Origin: Combretum micranthum
Taxonomy: Eukaryota; Streptophyta; Magnoliopsida; Myrtales; Combretaceae
Reading direction: 5' to 3'
DNA: 64,000 nucleotides
Assembly (NCBI GenBank): GCA_024138025.1
Contig: JAMXBD010000721.1
Span: forward strand, 372,001 to 436,000
In this document: one piece after another, positions 36,788 to 49,136 of the stretch
Numbering within the stretch: the stretch's first letter is position 1
How the letters are laid out: each line of letters begins with the position of its first letter
Program-made: the position numbers and the translations under genes
Notes under the pieces: generated by a model
Told to the model about the DNA's origin: nothing
The model's database searches: none
The model's input: only the letters and a program-made list of their open reading frames with translations

Positions 36788-38734
36788 ATTACTCTCTTTT
36801 TCAGAATACTAAAATAAATTTATTATTAAATCATAATGGTGATAATTCTTTATAGTACAAATTTTTCTTAAGAACTTGTTTATAGGACTCACATCCACAT
36901 ATTAAAAAATATTCAAAATCAAACAACTTTTCTAATTCAAGTTTAAGAGCAACTCATTACTTAAAGATTCGCTTAGGAAAATCTAAAATTAGTTGACAAC
37001 TTAAAGAACCAAGTTTTTAAGAAATAAATCCATCTTTATGAAGTTAAGAAATTATAAAAATGATGATTTTAATTGTATAAGCCATTCATTAGTAACCAAC
37101 TCGAAATATTAATTTTCTTCCAATAACTTGAAAAAAATATTTCATGAACTTTATTTTCCAAATTTCTAGAAGTAAATTGTTTTATGAAAAATTATTGTTA
37201 AGACAACATCGCTAGATTCATGCACATATATATATATATATAGTAAAGGATTTTTGAAACTACACAAATATCCATGTGTTTGTTATGAACTTTTTGGATG
37301 ATATAAATTTCGAAAAGTTACAATTTAAGAGCTGGAATTTTCATGTCTAGTATGGACTGACCCGTTTCGAAACCCAGATAGCTTTTAATATTAAAAATAA
37401 CCTTAGAAATAGATAGATCTTTTTCAAGTAAATAGGAAAGGACATCTTATATGCGAAATTTTAAGTTAAAATGAGTAAGTTATAAACATTTTAAGTTGAA
37501 AATTTCATTCATCAGAATTTTTGACGAAATAGTGAAATAGAATTACAAAGTTTAAGTAGAAATTTCATAAAATACTCACTCTGGATATTTCTTTCATTTA
37601 GATGACGAGGAGTCGGGGGATCTATATTAGGAAGACTTTTACGAGTAAAGGATTTTTGGTAAGGAGGATCGAATGAATTTATCTCCTACTTTTACGTACT
37701 TATTTATGTTTGTAGCTAGAAACACTAGAAGTAGGAAAATATCGAAATGGAATATGCATGATAATATTAGTTGAAAGCATACTAAGCATATCGAGATATG
37801 AATTATTGATAATTAAATTCGTGTGTTTACTATCATGATGGAGTATCGGCAAATTCTATGATTGCCTTTAAAAAACCTTAATCACATGTCAAGAATTACA
37901 TTAATTGATTCATGCATATCACGAAGTGAATCATATTGCATGTAGCTACTATGCCTCAATGCGATAAAATTATAGTAGTGAGATAATTGCAGGAACCGCA
38001 AGACTACCAAGATGGGCGAATAAGAGCTCAAAATAACTATTTCAGGATGGGTGAGTAATAGCTCGAAAGAGCTATAAGTTAGATGATAAAGTAGGGTTTT
38101 AAAGAACCTGAAACACCTAACTCCAAATGAATGGTGTAAATCCATTCAAACATATGATTTCCTGTTAATTATATATATTGCTTGCTTACATATTTGTTGC
38201 ATTTCATATATCTTTTTAATAACTTGTTTGATTTTATTGATACGGGTATGCTAATTCGGGAATATTCTCACTAAACTAGTTAAACTTATACCCCAATAGA
38301 TTTTTGTTGATGTAGGATCAATATCTCTTATACTTGAGGTCTCCGTCTAACTGGGTAAGCTTACGCTTTTAAGAAGCTTTTAGGGGAAATCCTTTTGAAT
38401 ATCTTATAATACATTTCCTTTAAAATCTTTATAGTTATAATTGTTATTATATGTAAGACCCATACTATATTTTGAATATTGGAGATTTAGCAGGGAAATA
38501 CCTCTAAGATGATATAAAGACTATATTTTTATAATTTTGAATATAATGTTTATTTAGAGTCTTGTATGCTATATTTACTTTCTCAAATTATACTTTCCAC
38601 TTGTGTCTTCTATTGTTGTGATGGATGCCTTACATATGGCGTCGATGCATTTGCATAACTTTGGGAAGTCATTCTTAAGCTTTAATATCGTATGTGGTGG
38701 GCTGCTATGTTTAGGGTATCTTTGGGGCGTGACA
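36788..38734 (+). mobile_element. Gypsy-type solo LTR, right part
   Basis: Noncoding sequence on the right of the Copia element, ending TTTGGGGCGTGACA at 38734, a typical Gypsy LTR end that pairs with the TGTAAACCCC start at 25158. It includes short near-repeats at about 38010-38075 (GATGGGCGAATAAGAGCTC and GATGGGTGAGTAATAGCTC) and a (TA) run near 37225-37242. The assignment as one LTR rests on the ends and the near-matching flanks, not on an alignment to a second copy. Confidence 0.55.
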
Positions 38735-39449
38735 ATAGATCTATATATGGTTTAGCTCATAATACTATTATGATCATCATTCCATTATCTATTATGTGAA
38801 ATTTAATTTCTAATTACTATACTCAGAGTGAAAAAAAAATCCTAAGGGTAACTCTCTCTCTCTTTTTACTTTTCAATAGATCATAACACATATCGGTGAC
38901 TACATGGCTACCCCTTCTTCCTAAATATCTTTTTGGTGTTTACTACCATAATTCTGCAAATCCATCATTATTGATTTCATTATTTGATGATCTATTGCTA
39001 TAGATATCATATTTGGATGTGTTCAATCATTCTCATCATTGTCGATCTATCCACTCTATATTTTATCACAGTTGGTCGCATCTATTGGTTTTGAAGATTC
39101 AAGAGATTGGGCTAATATTGTTTTATCAATAGTATTTGAATAGTCAGGTTTTTTTATGGGTCTTTTCATATTTTTCTTTTTGTTTTCGTCCCTTATATGG
39201 GATTATGTTATTCCTTTTATGAGATTTTATTCACTGGCCAATAGTGTGAGATTCGTTCTCTTAGGAGAATCGATGTTACCCCATATGCAGAGAATCTTTA
39301 ACGTAGAAGAGATGTGTTGGTTTGGATAAATGACTCCGTATACCCCAAATCCTTATTTGTCTTTTTTCTTGCATTGACCAATATGATTGATGTAATGTTT
39401 TTCTAATGAATGAAATTTATCATTATTGGCAAAAAAAAAAAAAAAAAAA
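38735..39449 (+). mobile_element. Possible 5'-truncated retrosequence with poly(A) tail
   Basis: A run of 19 A at 39431-39449 follows GTAATGTTTTTCTAATGAATGAAATTTATCATTATTGGC, which resembles the 3' end of a plant LINE. The preceding few hundred bases contain no recognisable protein, and I could not find a target duplication of the GATTCCAAAATATTATG that follows the tail. The 5' limit is unknown. Confidence 0.35.
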
Positions 39450-39848
39450 GATTCCAAAATATTATGAATTAGATTTTCACATCTTATTCAAATTACTCAA
39501 CAATCTATATATATGTTGCTTTAATATTTCTCTAAAAGATATTGATCAACGTTTTAAACACCCAAACATATCTTACTATATTATTAAAAGAAATGGACCA
39601 ATGGTTTCAACAAAGGAAATGAAGATATTTATGACAAAAGTTAGACTTTTGAGCACAAGATTAATCAAAGGATGATTAAACTAGTGTACAAATTTATAGA
39701 ATTTACTCAAAAATTCCTTAACAAAATAAGAGATAAAAGACAACTTCAAATATGGGAGAAAAATCCTCCTCATTATGGTGAAAAGTGTAAAATAAAGGAA
39801 AATGATTCGTATTGAAGGCAAAAGTGCCATATGATATAAAATAAGAGG

Positions 39849-40212
39849 GTTTTATGGTCCACCCTAATATATAATTAAATGCTTTGTTATTTGGCAGACA
39901 TGTGATTAAAGATGAAGAGACGTTGTTAAATATGAAGATACGTTATTAAAGATAAAGAGACGTTATTAAAGATGAAGGGACGGAGGTCCTATGGTCTACC
40001 CTAACTTAATTTAATACTTTATCATTTGGCAGACCTGTGAATAAAGATGAAGAGACGTTGTTGAAGATGAAGGGACATTATTAAATATGAAGAGATGCTG
40101 TCAAAGATAAAAAGACGATATTAAATATGAAGAGACGTTATTAAAGATGAAGATATATTATTAAATATGAAGAGAAATTATTAAAGATAAAGAGACGTTA
40201 TTAAAGATAATG
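39849..40212 (+). repeat. Composite tandem array (~21 bp units inside ~134 bp repeat)
   Basis: Units close to GACGTTATTAAAGATGAAGA recur many times from 39906 to 40212 with small changes. A larger repeat is also visible: a TCCTATGGTCTACCCTAA...TTTGGCAGAC segment at about 39990-40035 copies the one at 39855-39901, about 134 bp apart. It sits just upstream of copy 3 of repeat B. Confidence 0.8.
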
Positions 40213-40249
40213 AATTATTTCTTGTCTTCTATATAACCTAGACTTCCTC

Positions 40250-41670
40250 CTATACTAAAACCATTATAGACCATATATTTCTCTCTCAAACTTGTCTATA
40301 GGTAATCTTAGCATGAAGAGAGATCAAGAATCAAGATCAAGATGAGTGAATCCTCTCCAATTCTTTAGAGATTTAAAGGGAATGATCTTTCCCTAAAGTT
40401 TTCTTTTGGATTTTTAGAGAAGAACCCTAAGTTTGTTGAAGAATTTGGTATTTTGCAATCAAAGAGGAACAAAAATCAAAGAATAGGTAAGTGATTATTC
40501 TTAATTCTTTTGGTGATTTTAAAAGTGAAATCCATTATGACTTTCCTTATATTTTAATAGGAATTCTTAGAGAATTGGAGGAAACCCTAATTTGTGGAGT
40601 TTGGAGATTTTGTAGTTTTACAAATCAAAGGAAAAAGGTATATATAGATCTAGATTTATAGTTCTTTTCATATCAGCATTTAGATGATTATAAGATATGA
40701 TTATTTTATAGAAACATGTTTTGAATTAGTTTTGATTATGTGATTAGGTGTTTTTGGTGAAATTAGGATTCATGTTCCTAAAACTATTTTAGGTATGACC
40801 TTGCATTGTTTACTGCTTGTGGTTGTAGGTTTAGAATCTACAAATAAACCTAATTCTATATGGCTTTTAAATTTTGATGTGCTGTTTGTCTATGGCTGGG
40901 TCTAGTAGATTGAGAAGACCATTGCTACTAAGACAACACCTTGATAATTTGTGTGTAGTGTTGTCCCGAGTGGAGCAGTATCTAAGGTGTGTAGGAGTTT
41001 CCAACACCAATATATGTATATATTACCTATTTTTCATACTGGTTGATTTTATGGAGTCGTGAGTAACTCCAGGTTTAGAACTATTTGCAAGTGGTTCTAA
41101 GTTGTATTGTTTGCCTGGCTAATTAAAGATAACAACCTACGTTTGCTACATTAGTTATTAAGTTGTATGTGAATTTGTATTATTCTTGTTCATGTATAAG
41201 TGTTTGTGGTATGACGCATTGGGCCTTTGTGCTCACTCTTTCATTTTTCAGGAACATGTGAGGATTTTGTAGTATTCAATTAATCTGGATATGATGAATA
41301 TGTGGTTTATGGGGAGACTGATAGTGGAGCCAAATTTCCTATTGATTATTAGATATATTGGTCTGGTGATAGACAAAGTTGAAGATCCTATAAGGTTTTA
41401 TATGTTTTTATGATTATGAAAATCTTTTATAAGACCCTTTCTTAAGATTTTTTTAAGGTTATATCAAGTTGGCTTTGGTTTATGCCAATTAACTTACCAA
41501 AAAGTTTTAATTATTATGAATTGTTCCTAAATAGGTACCCTTATATGTAAGTAATTGAAGTTACATAATTTATCTTTGTGGATTTATGAAATAATAACCT
41601 TAGCATGTCATTATCTAGTAAAGACAAACAGCGGGTTGTAATGCCTTCAGATTAAAATGTTACAAAAAGT
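40250..41670 (+). repeat. Spliced-looking repeat family B, copy 3
   Basis: Plus-strand copy of the family seen at 12085-13960 and 22135-24030. It shows GGTAAGTGATTATTC (donor-like, 40485-40499), TTTTAATAGGAATTC (acceptor-like, 40553-40567), GGAAACCCTAATTTGTGGAGTTTGGAGATTTTG, the TTGTCCCGAGTGG...GTGTAGGAGTTTCCAACACC block (40961-41011), the terminal exon at 41252-41352, GGCTTTGGTTTATGCCAA (41472-41489) and the closing GTTGTAATGCCTTCAGATTAAAATGTTACAA. Intron-like borders at equivalent places in diverged copies suggest a once-spliced transcript. Confidence 0.6.
41252..41352 (+). pseudogene. Conserved 32-codon terminal exon of repeat B, copy 3 (one stop)
   Basis: Follows a TTTCATTTTTCAG acceptor-like site. 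The 32 codons share TCED, SG[FY]D and DSG with the other copies and end in TAG at 41350-41352. An in-frame TAA stands where the others have Leu before SGFD, so this copy is broken. The length and the end of the frame are unchanged. Confidence 0.45.
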
Positions 41671-41955
41671 GACAAACATTGTTTAACGAATGAAAGGAGA
41701 GGCAAAGAATTCACCTTATCTATGAATCCTTAATTTAAAAGCTAAGCTTATAGTTGAAATTAATGCATAAGATATTTAAGTCAAAAGAATATATTAGAAC
41801 AATTAGTTAATAATCAACAACGAATAGTAAGTTATTATTCAAGAATTTGACAAAATGCACAAATCAACTATTCAACAGTTCAAAAATAGATTTTATCTGT
41901 CATTTTCCATGTTTCAAACTTTCAAGATGTTTTTCATCGATTGTAAATCTACTAA

Positions 41956-42209
41956 CACTATGTTTGATTAAATGAAATGGAATCAATATTTTAGCTTTAT
42001 TCCCATATAATATCTATTTCTTTGTTTAATTTACGAAAAATTCTATCAAAAGAATGACTATTCTGTGTGATGTGGAATAGATAAGGAATTCCCATTCTTT
42101 CCCTTTACTGGAGGAATGGCTATTTCTAACAAAAAAGTCTATTTTGTTCCGAAAATAAGGAATTGTTATTCCATTTTAGCCTTATTCCATTCCAATGAAC
42201 AAAACGTGC
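41956..42209. repeat. MITE with GGAATGGAAT-type ends
   Basis: Inverted ends: CACTATGTTTGATTAAATGAAATGGAAT at 41956 and CTTATTCCATTCCAATGAACAAAACGTGC ending at 42209. This end type is common among short plant MITEs. No coding capacity. Confidence 0.5.
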
Positions 42210-45200
42210 TATAAAGGAATTCTGCTAAAAAATGTCAAAAATCTTGTCTTAAAACAATTTTTTTGCAAAGTGGTAAGCTATTTTATGTACTTTTAATTTC
42301 AAAATTGAGTTAATAAAAGGTCAAATTGTCTTCTTGATTTCTTATCTTGAGAATTTTTATAGGACAAAAGCATCTAATAAACTCAAATCCAAGTCAAGTT
42401 ATGCCCTTAAATTAACTCTATCAACTCCATCTAAATCTACTACCACATCTAATATGCTAACTACTTAGTCAAAAGTAGTATAAGCCTCATCATTGACCTC
42501 TTTGTTCAATTATCCTATTCAAAGTAAAAAATGATCTCAAGTCTTAAATCCAAATTATATGACATTACTTACCTATGTTCAAGTTAAGGAATATTTTCAA
42601 AATAAACTATCTTAAGAGTTATATAATCAGTTAAACCTAGGATTTCTAAAGAGAATCTTAAAAAAACAAAAAGGCTCATTTGATTTTTTTTTTCTAAATA
42701 TTTTCATAAATCCATTTACAACCTCCTGATCTTAAAATAGAATCGGTTTTTTCTCTATAAATACATTCTTATTGGCATGAACAACATCAAACTCGCTCGT
42801 CAAGGTGAAGGAGGTGACTATTTTTATTCAAAATGTAAGATAAAGAAAGTGATTCCACTTAAACAATGGAACTAGCATCTTTGAACTCGAAAGATGTTTC
42901 TTAAAGCTTTATTCCACCAATATATAATTATTATGATTATATTAAAGCATGGAAGAACATGTTATTCACAAAGAATTATTCTCACTTGTGGTTTATATAA
43001 AACATGACAACTCAAAGTTATCATTAGTTCAAATCCAACAAACATTTTGATGATCATTGGACTTGGGCTTATACATCGAGCTTGCAAAACAAAAAATGAT
43101 TAGTAGTATGTTTGGGAGATTGTTTAGCATAACCATTTTGATGCTTAAGTTAGAACGCATCCTAAGCATGTATAAACTCATTTACAATGAGAGATAAAGG
43201 TGGCATTACGTTTTCTAGTATTGCGCAAGAGAGGTATTTATAGTAAGCTAATCCTACATCATGGGATCATAAAAGTAATGGATGGCTAACGATAGCTATC
43301 GAGGACATAGGAACATGCCTACTATTCCACATCTACCCATGCCCTCAATTAAAACCAGTAGCGGTTGCAATGAATGTGCCAACTGACCTTGGTTTAAGAT
43401 CTACTTAGACATAATATTCAACAAGTTGGCCTCCTAATCTAAAGGGGTCGTGATTCCTGTGAGACTTGGTAGCTATTCGAAATACATCAAGCATGGGCCT
43501 AACGAGCTAGCCTTAGTAAGTGATAAGTCGAACCAGGCCCAAGAGTCCTAATAATCCATATTTGACCATCAACACTTGCCCCTTTTCTCCTTTTGTCCGA
43601 TAATCCACAAAGAGAGTACATTAAATGTATGAGTTGACTTAGTAAAGCTTGAGTTGCTATTTGAAATCTATTAATAATCATTGGTTGTGATCATTTATAG
43701 TTTGTCACATGCTTAGGGTGGTTGAGTGTCATGTTGCTACCCATGGGTCTGCTCGAGTGGTAATTTTGCTCTGCAATTATAATTCATTCATTCTTATCGT
43801 TTAATTGGTTGTCTCGAGTCAAACATTATGTTTGTCAATTAAGGGGAGTATACACATGTGGTGTTAGGAATATCAAATGGTATTGTTAGTATTAATTTGA
43901 ATAGCATTCATGGTGTGGAAGAATGCTTGAGAAGCTACATCCTTTTAAATTATGATAGGAATAATTATCTATGACTATGTGTCGTGAGATTGTCCAGTGG
44001 CTTGTTGTAAGATCTATACTCTAATGAAGGGATGATGCTTTAGGATGTCAATTTTCCAGCTATTAGATTAAAGCAAGTGTATATCTGATAGTCGAGGAAT
44101 GATGATGGTAGGATTACCCTATAACCATCACGTTGATTGAGGGATCCCATCATTTTTAAGATTGCTTCTTTAGCCATGATCAATTTTTCATGATCATTGC
44201 CTTAAATCCAATAGCTCCATCTTCCAAAGCTACATTACAGTTCCATAAAACTTCTTTAGAAATACATTCCTCACGATGACAGGTGAGAGCAGTAGCAGTT
44301 TTATTCATACCTTTATCGATCCCTCCACCTCCAACAGTAGTACTCTAAGGGTACCTCCCCCATTCCACACACCTTCCCCCCCAAAACCCAACATCGATAA
44401 CAACACGAATACTGATTGTCCAAGAAAAAGTCGCAACTAGGACGAGATAGTACAAAATCCTTGTAGGTCATTATTTCAAATCCTTACACAATATAGAAGG
44501 AATTTATGCTGCTGTAGAGAGCGTCTCGGGGGACATTTATCTTGCTAGTTAAGTTGAAGGAGGAGACACAGGCATGCTTTTCATGTCCTTTCTCCAAGCA
44601 ACCACAGTTAAAGCCTCAATCAAGTGAAGAGCATGATATAGGGAGAAGAGTTGTCCATCAAGTGGCGATATTTCCAAAGGACACCAAGCAAGTACTTCAT
44701 CACGATACCAAGTGATGATAACCATGTTACGCTACTTTATGTGCATGGATTCTATGTGTACACAAAGTGTTTGGAGTTTTTCTTGCATTCTCCCTATCTA
44801 ATTTTGATGAAGAGTGTCTGAGCTACAATTGGTTGATGACAAACTCATAGATGTTGTTAATTGCTTTCTTATGCCAAAGTTTGTGGCCTACTCCTCAATC
44901 AGTGGAACAATAATATACTTTTAGGCAGTAGGATAGATTAAAATGCAAAAACTTTCACTATTAACGAATAATAGGATTAAACTATTTTTCCTCACTAATT
45001 TTATAATAGTAGATAGCAAAATCTTGACCACCCATATGGTGGATATTAATTAAAACTTAAAACTAATTGATTCTTGAAATCTTGAAAACATCTATTTCAT
45101 TTGAACAGCTGAGAGTATCGAATTATATAAATGGACATATCTCTTCTCTAGGCAAAATATCTCATATGATGGATATCATTATTTTTCCTATAAGAATAAA

Positions 45201-45570
45201 ACCTATTAGCTAGTGAGTACACTAAATCAATATAATCTTTTATAAGAGATGAAGATAAAAAGAAAAGGAAAAGGAATCTTAAAGAAAACACATGCACTTG
45301 TTTTAGATACTATCAATATAAATATATATATTATTACTTTAATCTCCACAAAATTCAAAACAATAAGATCCATGGACATGATTTGTAGTGGCATAAATAC
45401 AATACGAACAAACTAGTGATGATATGGAAAGTAGAAAATCCTCGGATTTGACATAGAAGTGGTGGATGTGCCAATATTAAGATCAATAATGGTAAATGGT
45501 AGTTGATTAAAATTTAATTTAATACTTAGATATTGAAATAGTCGATTTAATACCCACTTAATTTAACTAG
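42210..45570. other. No gene recognised
   Basis: About 3.4 kb of AT-rich sequence with only short frames and no recognisable domain on either strand. A C-rich segment lies near 44320-44395. It is probably decayed repeat sequence. Confidence 0.35.
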
Positions 45571-45820
45571 GTAAAAAATCTATTAATTATTATTCTAGGA
45601 ACTGTTGACCAACGGTCTCACTGCTTCTCTCTATGTCTTGCTCTTGGGACCATAGTTTTGCTCATCAACATAAGAAATCCATTAATTGTTTTGCTTATCA
45701 ATTAAGAATTAATTAAGTTAATTTGAGAAAATAAGAACTCTTCTTCTTTTAGTTAATAGTAGAAGAAATAGTATATTCTCCTTCTCCCTTAGAAAAAGAG
45801 CAAATGTAGCTCTGATACCA
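45571..45820 (-). mobile_element. Endogenous pararetrovirus fragment 1: primer site and leader
   Basis: On the minus strand TGGTATCAGAGC (45809-45820) is the tRNA-iMet primer site used by Caulimoviridae and by Copia elements. The sequence that follows contains a TTGGTCAAC..TTCCTA..ATAATAATTAAT stretch (about 45571-45620) that recurs at 54340-54385 just before the movement-protein-like region. This places it as viral leader rather than Copia. It is noncoding. Confidence 0.55.
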
Positions 45821-46499
45821 TATTAAAGGATCTAAGAATCAAGGAGCCATGATCTCAATTAAAATTGAAGGATCTAAGAATCAAGGAGCTATGATCTAAA
45901 TTAAAATAAGGATCTAGGATCTGTCCATCCATTTTTCTAATATAATTTTATGAGTTTTTTGTCTAGCAATTTCTTGTCTTTAATGCTTGATATAAATTTT
46001 CAAATGATTTAAATGAAACATGAGCAGAGAAGAAAATAATAAGACCAATAAAATATAACTTTATAAAACTTACAAGAAGTTTAAGCAAAGAATCCTTGAG
46101 TGGGTACACAACTATTGATATAAGGTTGTTGACACAAAGGTAAATAATATAAAAGTTGGAAAATAGAGAGCTTGGAGACAATACAAGAGAGCTTTGAAAC
46201 TTAGATAATTAGAAATTATAAAGTGCTTTTAAGGTTTGAAGATACATAACTAATGTTAGAAGAAGAAGTGATGCCTCTTCCCAAGTCCAGTGTCATCTTT
46301 TATACTTGAGAAAAGAATGTTTACTGTTGATCCTGCTTGTTTTCTTTTGGAGATAGAAGGAATCCACCTTTAGTAGTTATCCTTTTCTTGAACAATGAAG
46401 AATATGCTTTAAATCTTATCTTGAATAGTGAAGAATCTGTTAAAAAGTAAATTATTACTGTAGCGTCTTTGTCCTTTTGTCTTGATGGTTTTGAACAAT
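45821..46499. other. No gene recognised
   Basis: AT-rich noncoding stretch between two pararetrovirus fragments. GGATCTAAGAATCAAGGAGC is repeated at 45827 and 45870 (a direct repeat of about 43 bp). Part of 46260-46499 may be degenerate viral sequence continuing fragment 2. Confidence 0.3.
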
Positions 46500-47365
46500 A
46501 ATTTTTGAACAAATTAAGGCTTCCTTTTCTTCTTTTGATATCTTGGAACCTAATTGGAGAAATTTTCTTTTATATGCAATTAGATTAGATGTTCTTACTA
46601 AGTCAAATTGGAATTTGCTTCTTTTCTCTTAAAAAATTCATTATTTTGATTAATAGCTTCTTTATTTTTGTTTGATTAAAATATGCATGGACTATTTGAA
46701 CATATGCAAAGCAAAGTCTTGAATTTTTCCCACCATTTAACTCTAACAACCCTTTTGATGAAAGGATGTCCCCATTTGTCATTCTCAATTATATAAGACC
46801 ATGTCATTATCCATCCCATGTTAAATCGAACCAAAGCTTTTATCATTTTTGTAGAAGATTTGATGTCCTTGGTAGATCTTATTTTGGAGTATTTTGTTAA
46901 TTGGACCATCGAGCAATCTATGTTAGAAAATGCATTTGAGTCCTCTTAAATTGAACAAACCACGAATGGGAATAGTTTATGAAGTACAACACGTATTCCC
47001 ATGCTGCAATGTAATCATAGTACTTGACCACCACTGGAACAAATGGTTGTGTAAAGTTTTACACATATGGATGCTAATTCTATTCCTTTTGAGAATAAAC
47101 CTTTAAAATTTTACACTTTAAATAAACAATTTCTCCTTTGTTGTTTGGAACATGTGTAATTTCAATACTATCTATTTTGACTAACACGTATTCATAAAAG
47201 TTGCGGTCTTTGTCTGGATTGAGCGGCATAAACTACCATTGTTATGGAAGAAATTTTGAATAATGGTCTAGGGATTTTTCTTAGTAAATTTTTTTGAGAT
47301 TTTTGGCTCTATGGCAAAAAAGGATTTTGAACATTTTTTTCAAACAATATTCTTCAATTTGAACA
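46500..47365 (-). pseudogene. Endogenous pararetrovirus fragment 2: capsid C-terminal region
   Basis: On the minus strand this matches 55620-56280 (plus): both carry a GW.MTWS...ITEND.WGHPF-type motif, the ACAAACCACGAATGGGAAT-type stretch (46957-46975) and the TTTACACAACCATTTGTTCC block (47038-47059). By position in the family this is the C-terminal part of the capsid protein region ahead of the protease. Many stops and frame changes. The left limit is approximate, because similarity fades after about 46600. Confidence 0.6.
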
Positions 47366-47413
47366 CAGGCTGATTTTAAATGTGCATTTAGATTTAATAG
47401 TTGGTATTTGTTT

Positions 47414-49136
47414 AGGATAATGAAAAAAATGGTGTCTGAACTTTCGTAAAAAGAATAATTAGGTACTTGAAGTTTAGTTTTGAATAATTTGATACTTGAA
47501 CAAAATTTTTGTTGACTTTTTTTATACCTGAAGTTTGATTTTAACAATTTTGGTACTGATAAGTGTTAAAAGATCCTTATTCATAATACTTATTTGATAT
47601 GATTTCATATAAATTTGACGTGAATTTACCAAGAAAAGGGTATTCAACTGATTAATATTTGGTTTCAGGGTTTAAAGATGATATTTCAAAGATTTAAGGA
47701 TGATTCAAGCAAAAAGGAAAAATTTAGCAAAGTATACAAAAGTTGATTTTCACAATGTACATAACCTACAACATGAGCATGTACATGCTAGTGTTCAAGG
47801 GTGAAAAGTGACCAGCAATTACTCTAAAATGTGCCCAAGTTGCTGCCTAAGAAGTGTATAAGGTTGTGTGGAAAAAACTTGATCAACGAATGAATTGAAG
47901 AGTTTCCAAAGTACCCTACCACAAGCACGACCATATACATGGCGGGGTACATTATAGGACGGTTACAATTCTATAAATACTCGTCTAAACCTTTCAATTT
48001 ATCATCCTTTCACATTTCCAAAATCATAGGAGAAAAAAGAGCCACCAAGAAGGAGAAATTGCTTTAGATCCATTGGAGATTGCAAGACAAATCAAGGGTT
48101 CCATTGTTTTATGATGTTTAATCTTTACTTCTCTAGATTTGTTGTGTTTATTGTAAATCCTATGGAGGAGCAATTCTTTGTACCCTAAATCTTATGAAAC
48201 CCAAAATCCAAATGATTTGAATTTGTTTTGATTAGTGAAAAGTTTATGTTTTGTATCTATTCATGTATTTTAACTTTCTTGTAATTGACGTGTGTATAGA
48301 GTTGATTGCTTGCATGATTCTTGTTAGATAGAAAGAGGTTTCATCTAATAAGATAAATCTACATGAATAGAAAAATTACATGTTTCACCTATAGATAGGG
48401 AAATTTTGATTTTCTGCGATAAAGATTTCATCTTTGTTTAAGAATCTTGATATTTAATGCTATCTTATATGGCGTTAGTGAGGGAGAGGTCTCCATTATC
48501 TCATGCAGGATTAGGAATTGATTAACTCGATGGAGTAATTGATTTAATTGTGCGATTCTGTAGTGTAAAGCATAAATAATTCACTAATAAATTTTTTGTT
48601 GTGATAAATTAGGGTTTAGGATGGATCAAGATAAAGGGTATATCTTGTGATTAATTTCTAAGTCGTTAAAGCATAAACAATTAATCTTAGGGTTTGATAA
48701 TTTAGTTAATCATAGATATTGCTTCATATTTTAGGCTAAAGAGTAGAAAATGGGTAATACTAGTAATTGTTCCTTAGATCCTCGTAGGCGACACTCATTT
48801 CTAATCCTATACTACTATAGATATGTATACTTGCCTAGCTTGATCGTAGGAGTTGAATTAGGTTTATTAATTTTATAATTTGATACGATCAATAGTAGCA
48901 CACTAGGTACCTTAGTAAACTTTTTGTGAACTTTTTTCATATACCATACACTTGCTTCAAGTATGAAAAAAAGCCAATGAAAACTTTGTTCGGGTACTAA
49001 AATTGTCAAAACCAAACTTTAAGTATCAAAAAAGTCAGCGAAAACTTTGTTCAAGTATTAAATTGTTTAAAACCAAACTTCGGGTACCTAATTGTCGTTT
49101 TTGCATAAGTTCAAGTACCATTTTCATCATTAACCC
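47414..49136. mobile_element. Mutator-like element with exact 9-bp target duplication
   Basis: Inverted ends: AGGATAATGAAAAAAATGG at 47414 and the reverse complement of CCATTTTCATCATTAACCC ending at 49136. The arms continue for about 150-180 bp with ATTAGGTAC.TGAAGTTT in both. The flanks 47405-47413 and 49137-49145 are both TATTTGTTT, an exact 9-bp duplication as expected for MULEs. The 1.4 kb interior has no transposase. It includes TATAAATACTC at 47974-47984 and resembles the promoter and leader of an LTR element, including a CTTAGATCCTCGTAGGCGACA segment at 48774. It interrupts pararetrovirus sequence. Confidence 0.82.

Noticed and set aside
39406..39675. 89-codon plus-strand open frame
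   Set aside because: It reads through a poly(A) run and AT-rich sequence, with no conserved residues of any family I know.
45809..45820. Second Copia element starting at the TGGTATCAGAGC primer site
   Set aside because: No LTR precedes it and no gag follows. The adjoining sequence matches the leader next to the pararetrovirus movement-protein region instead.
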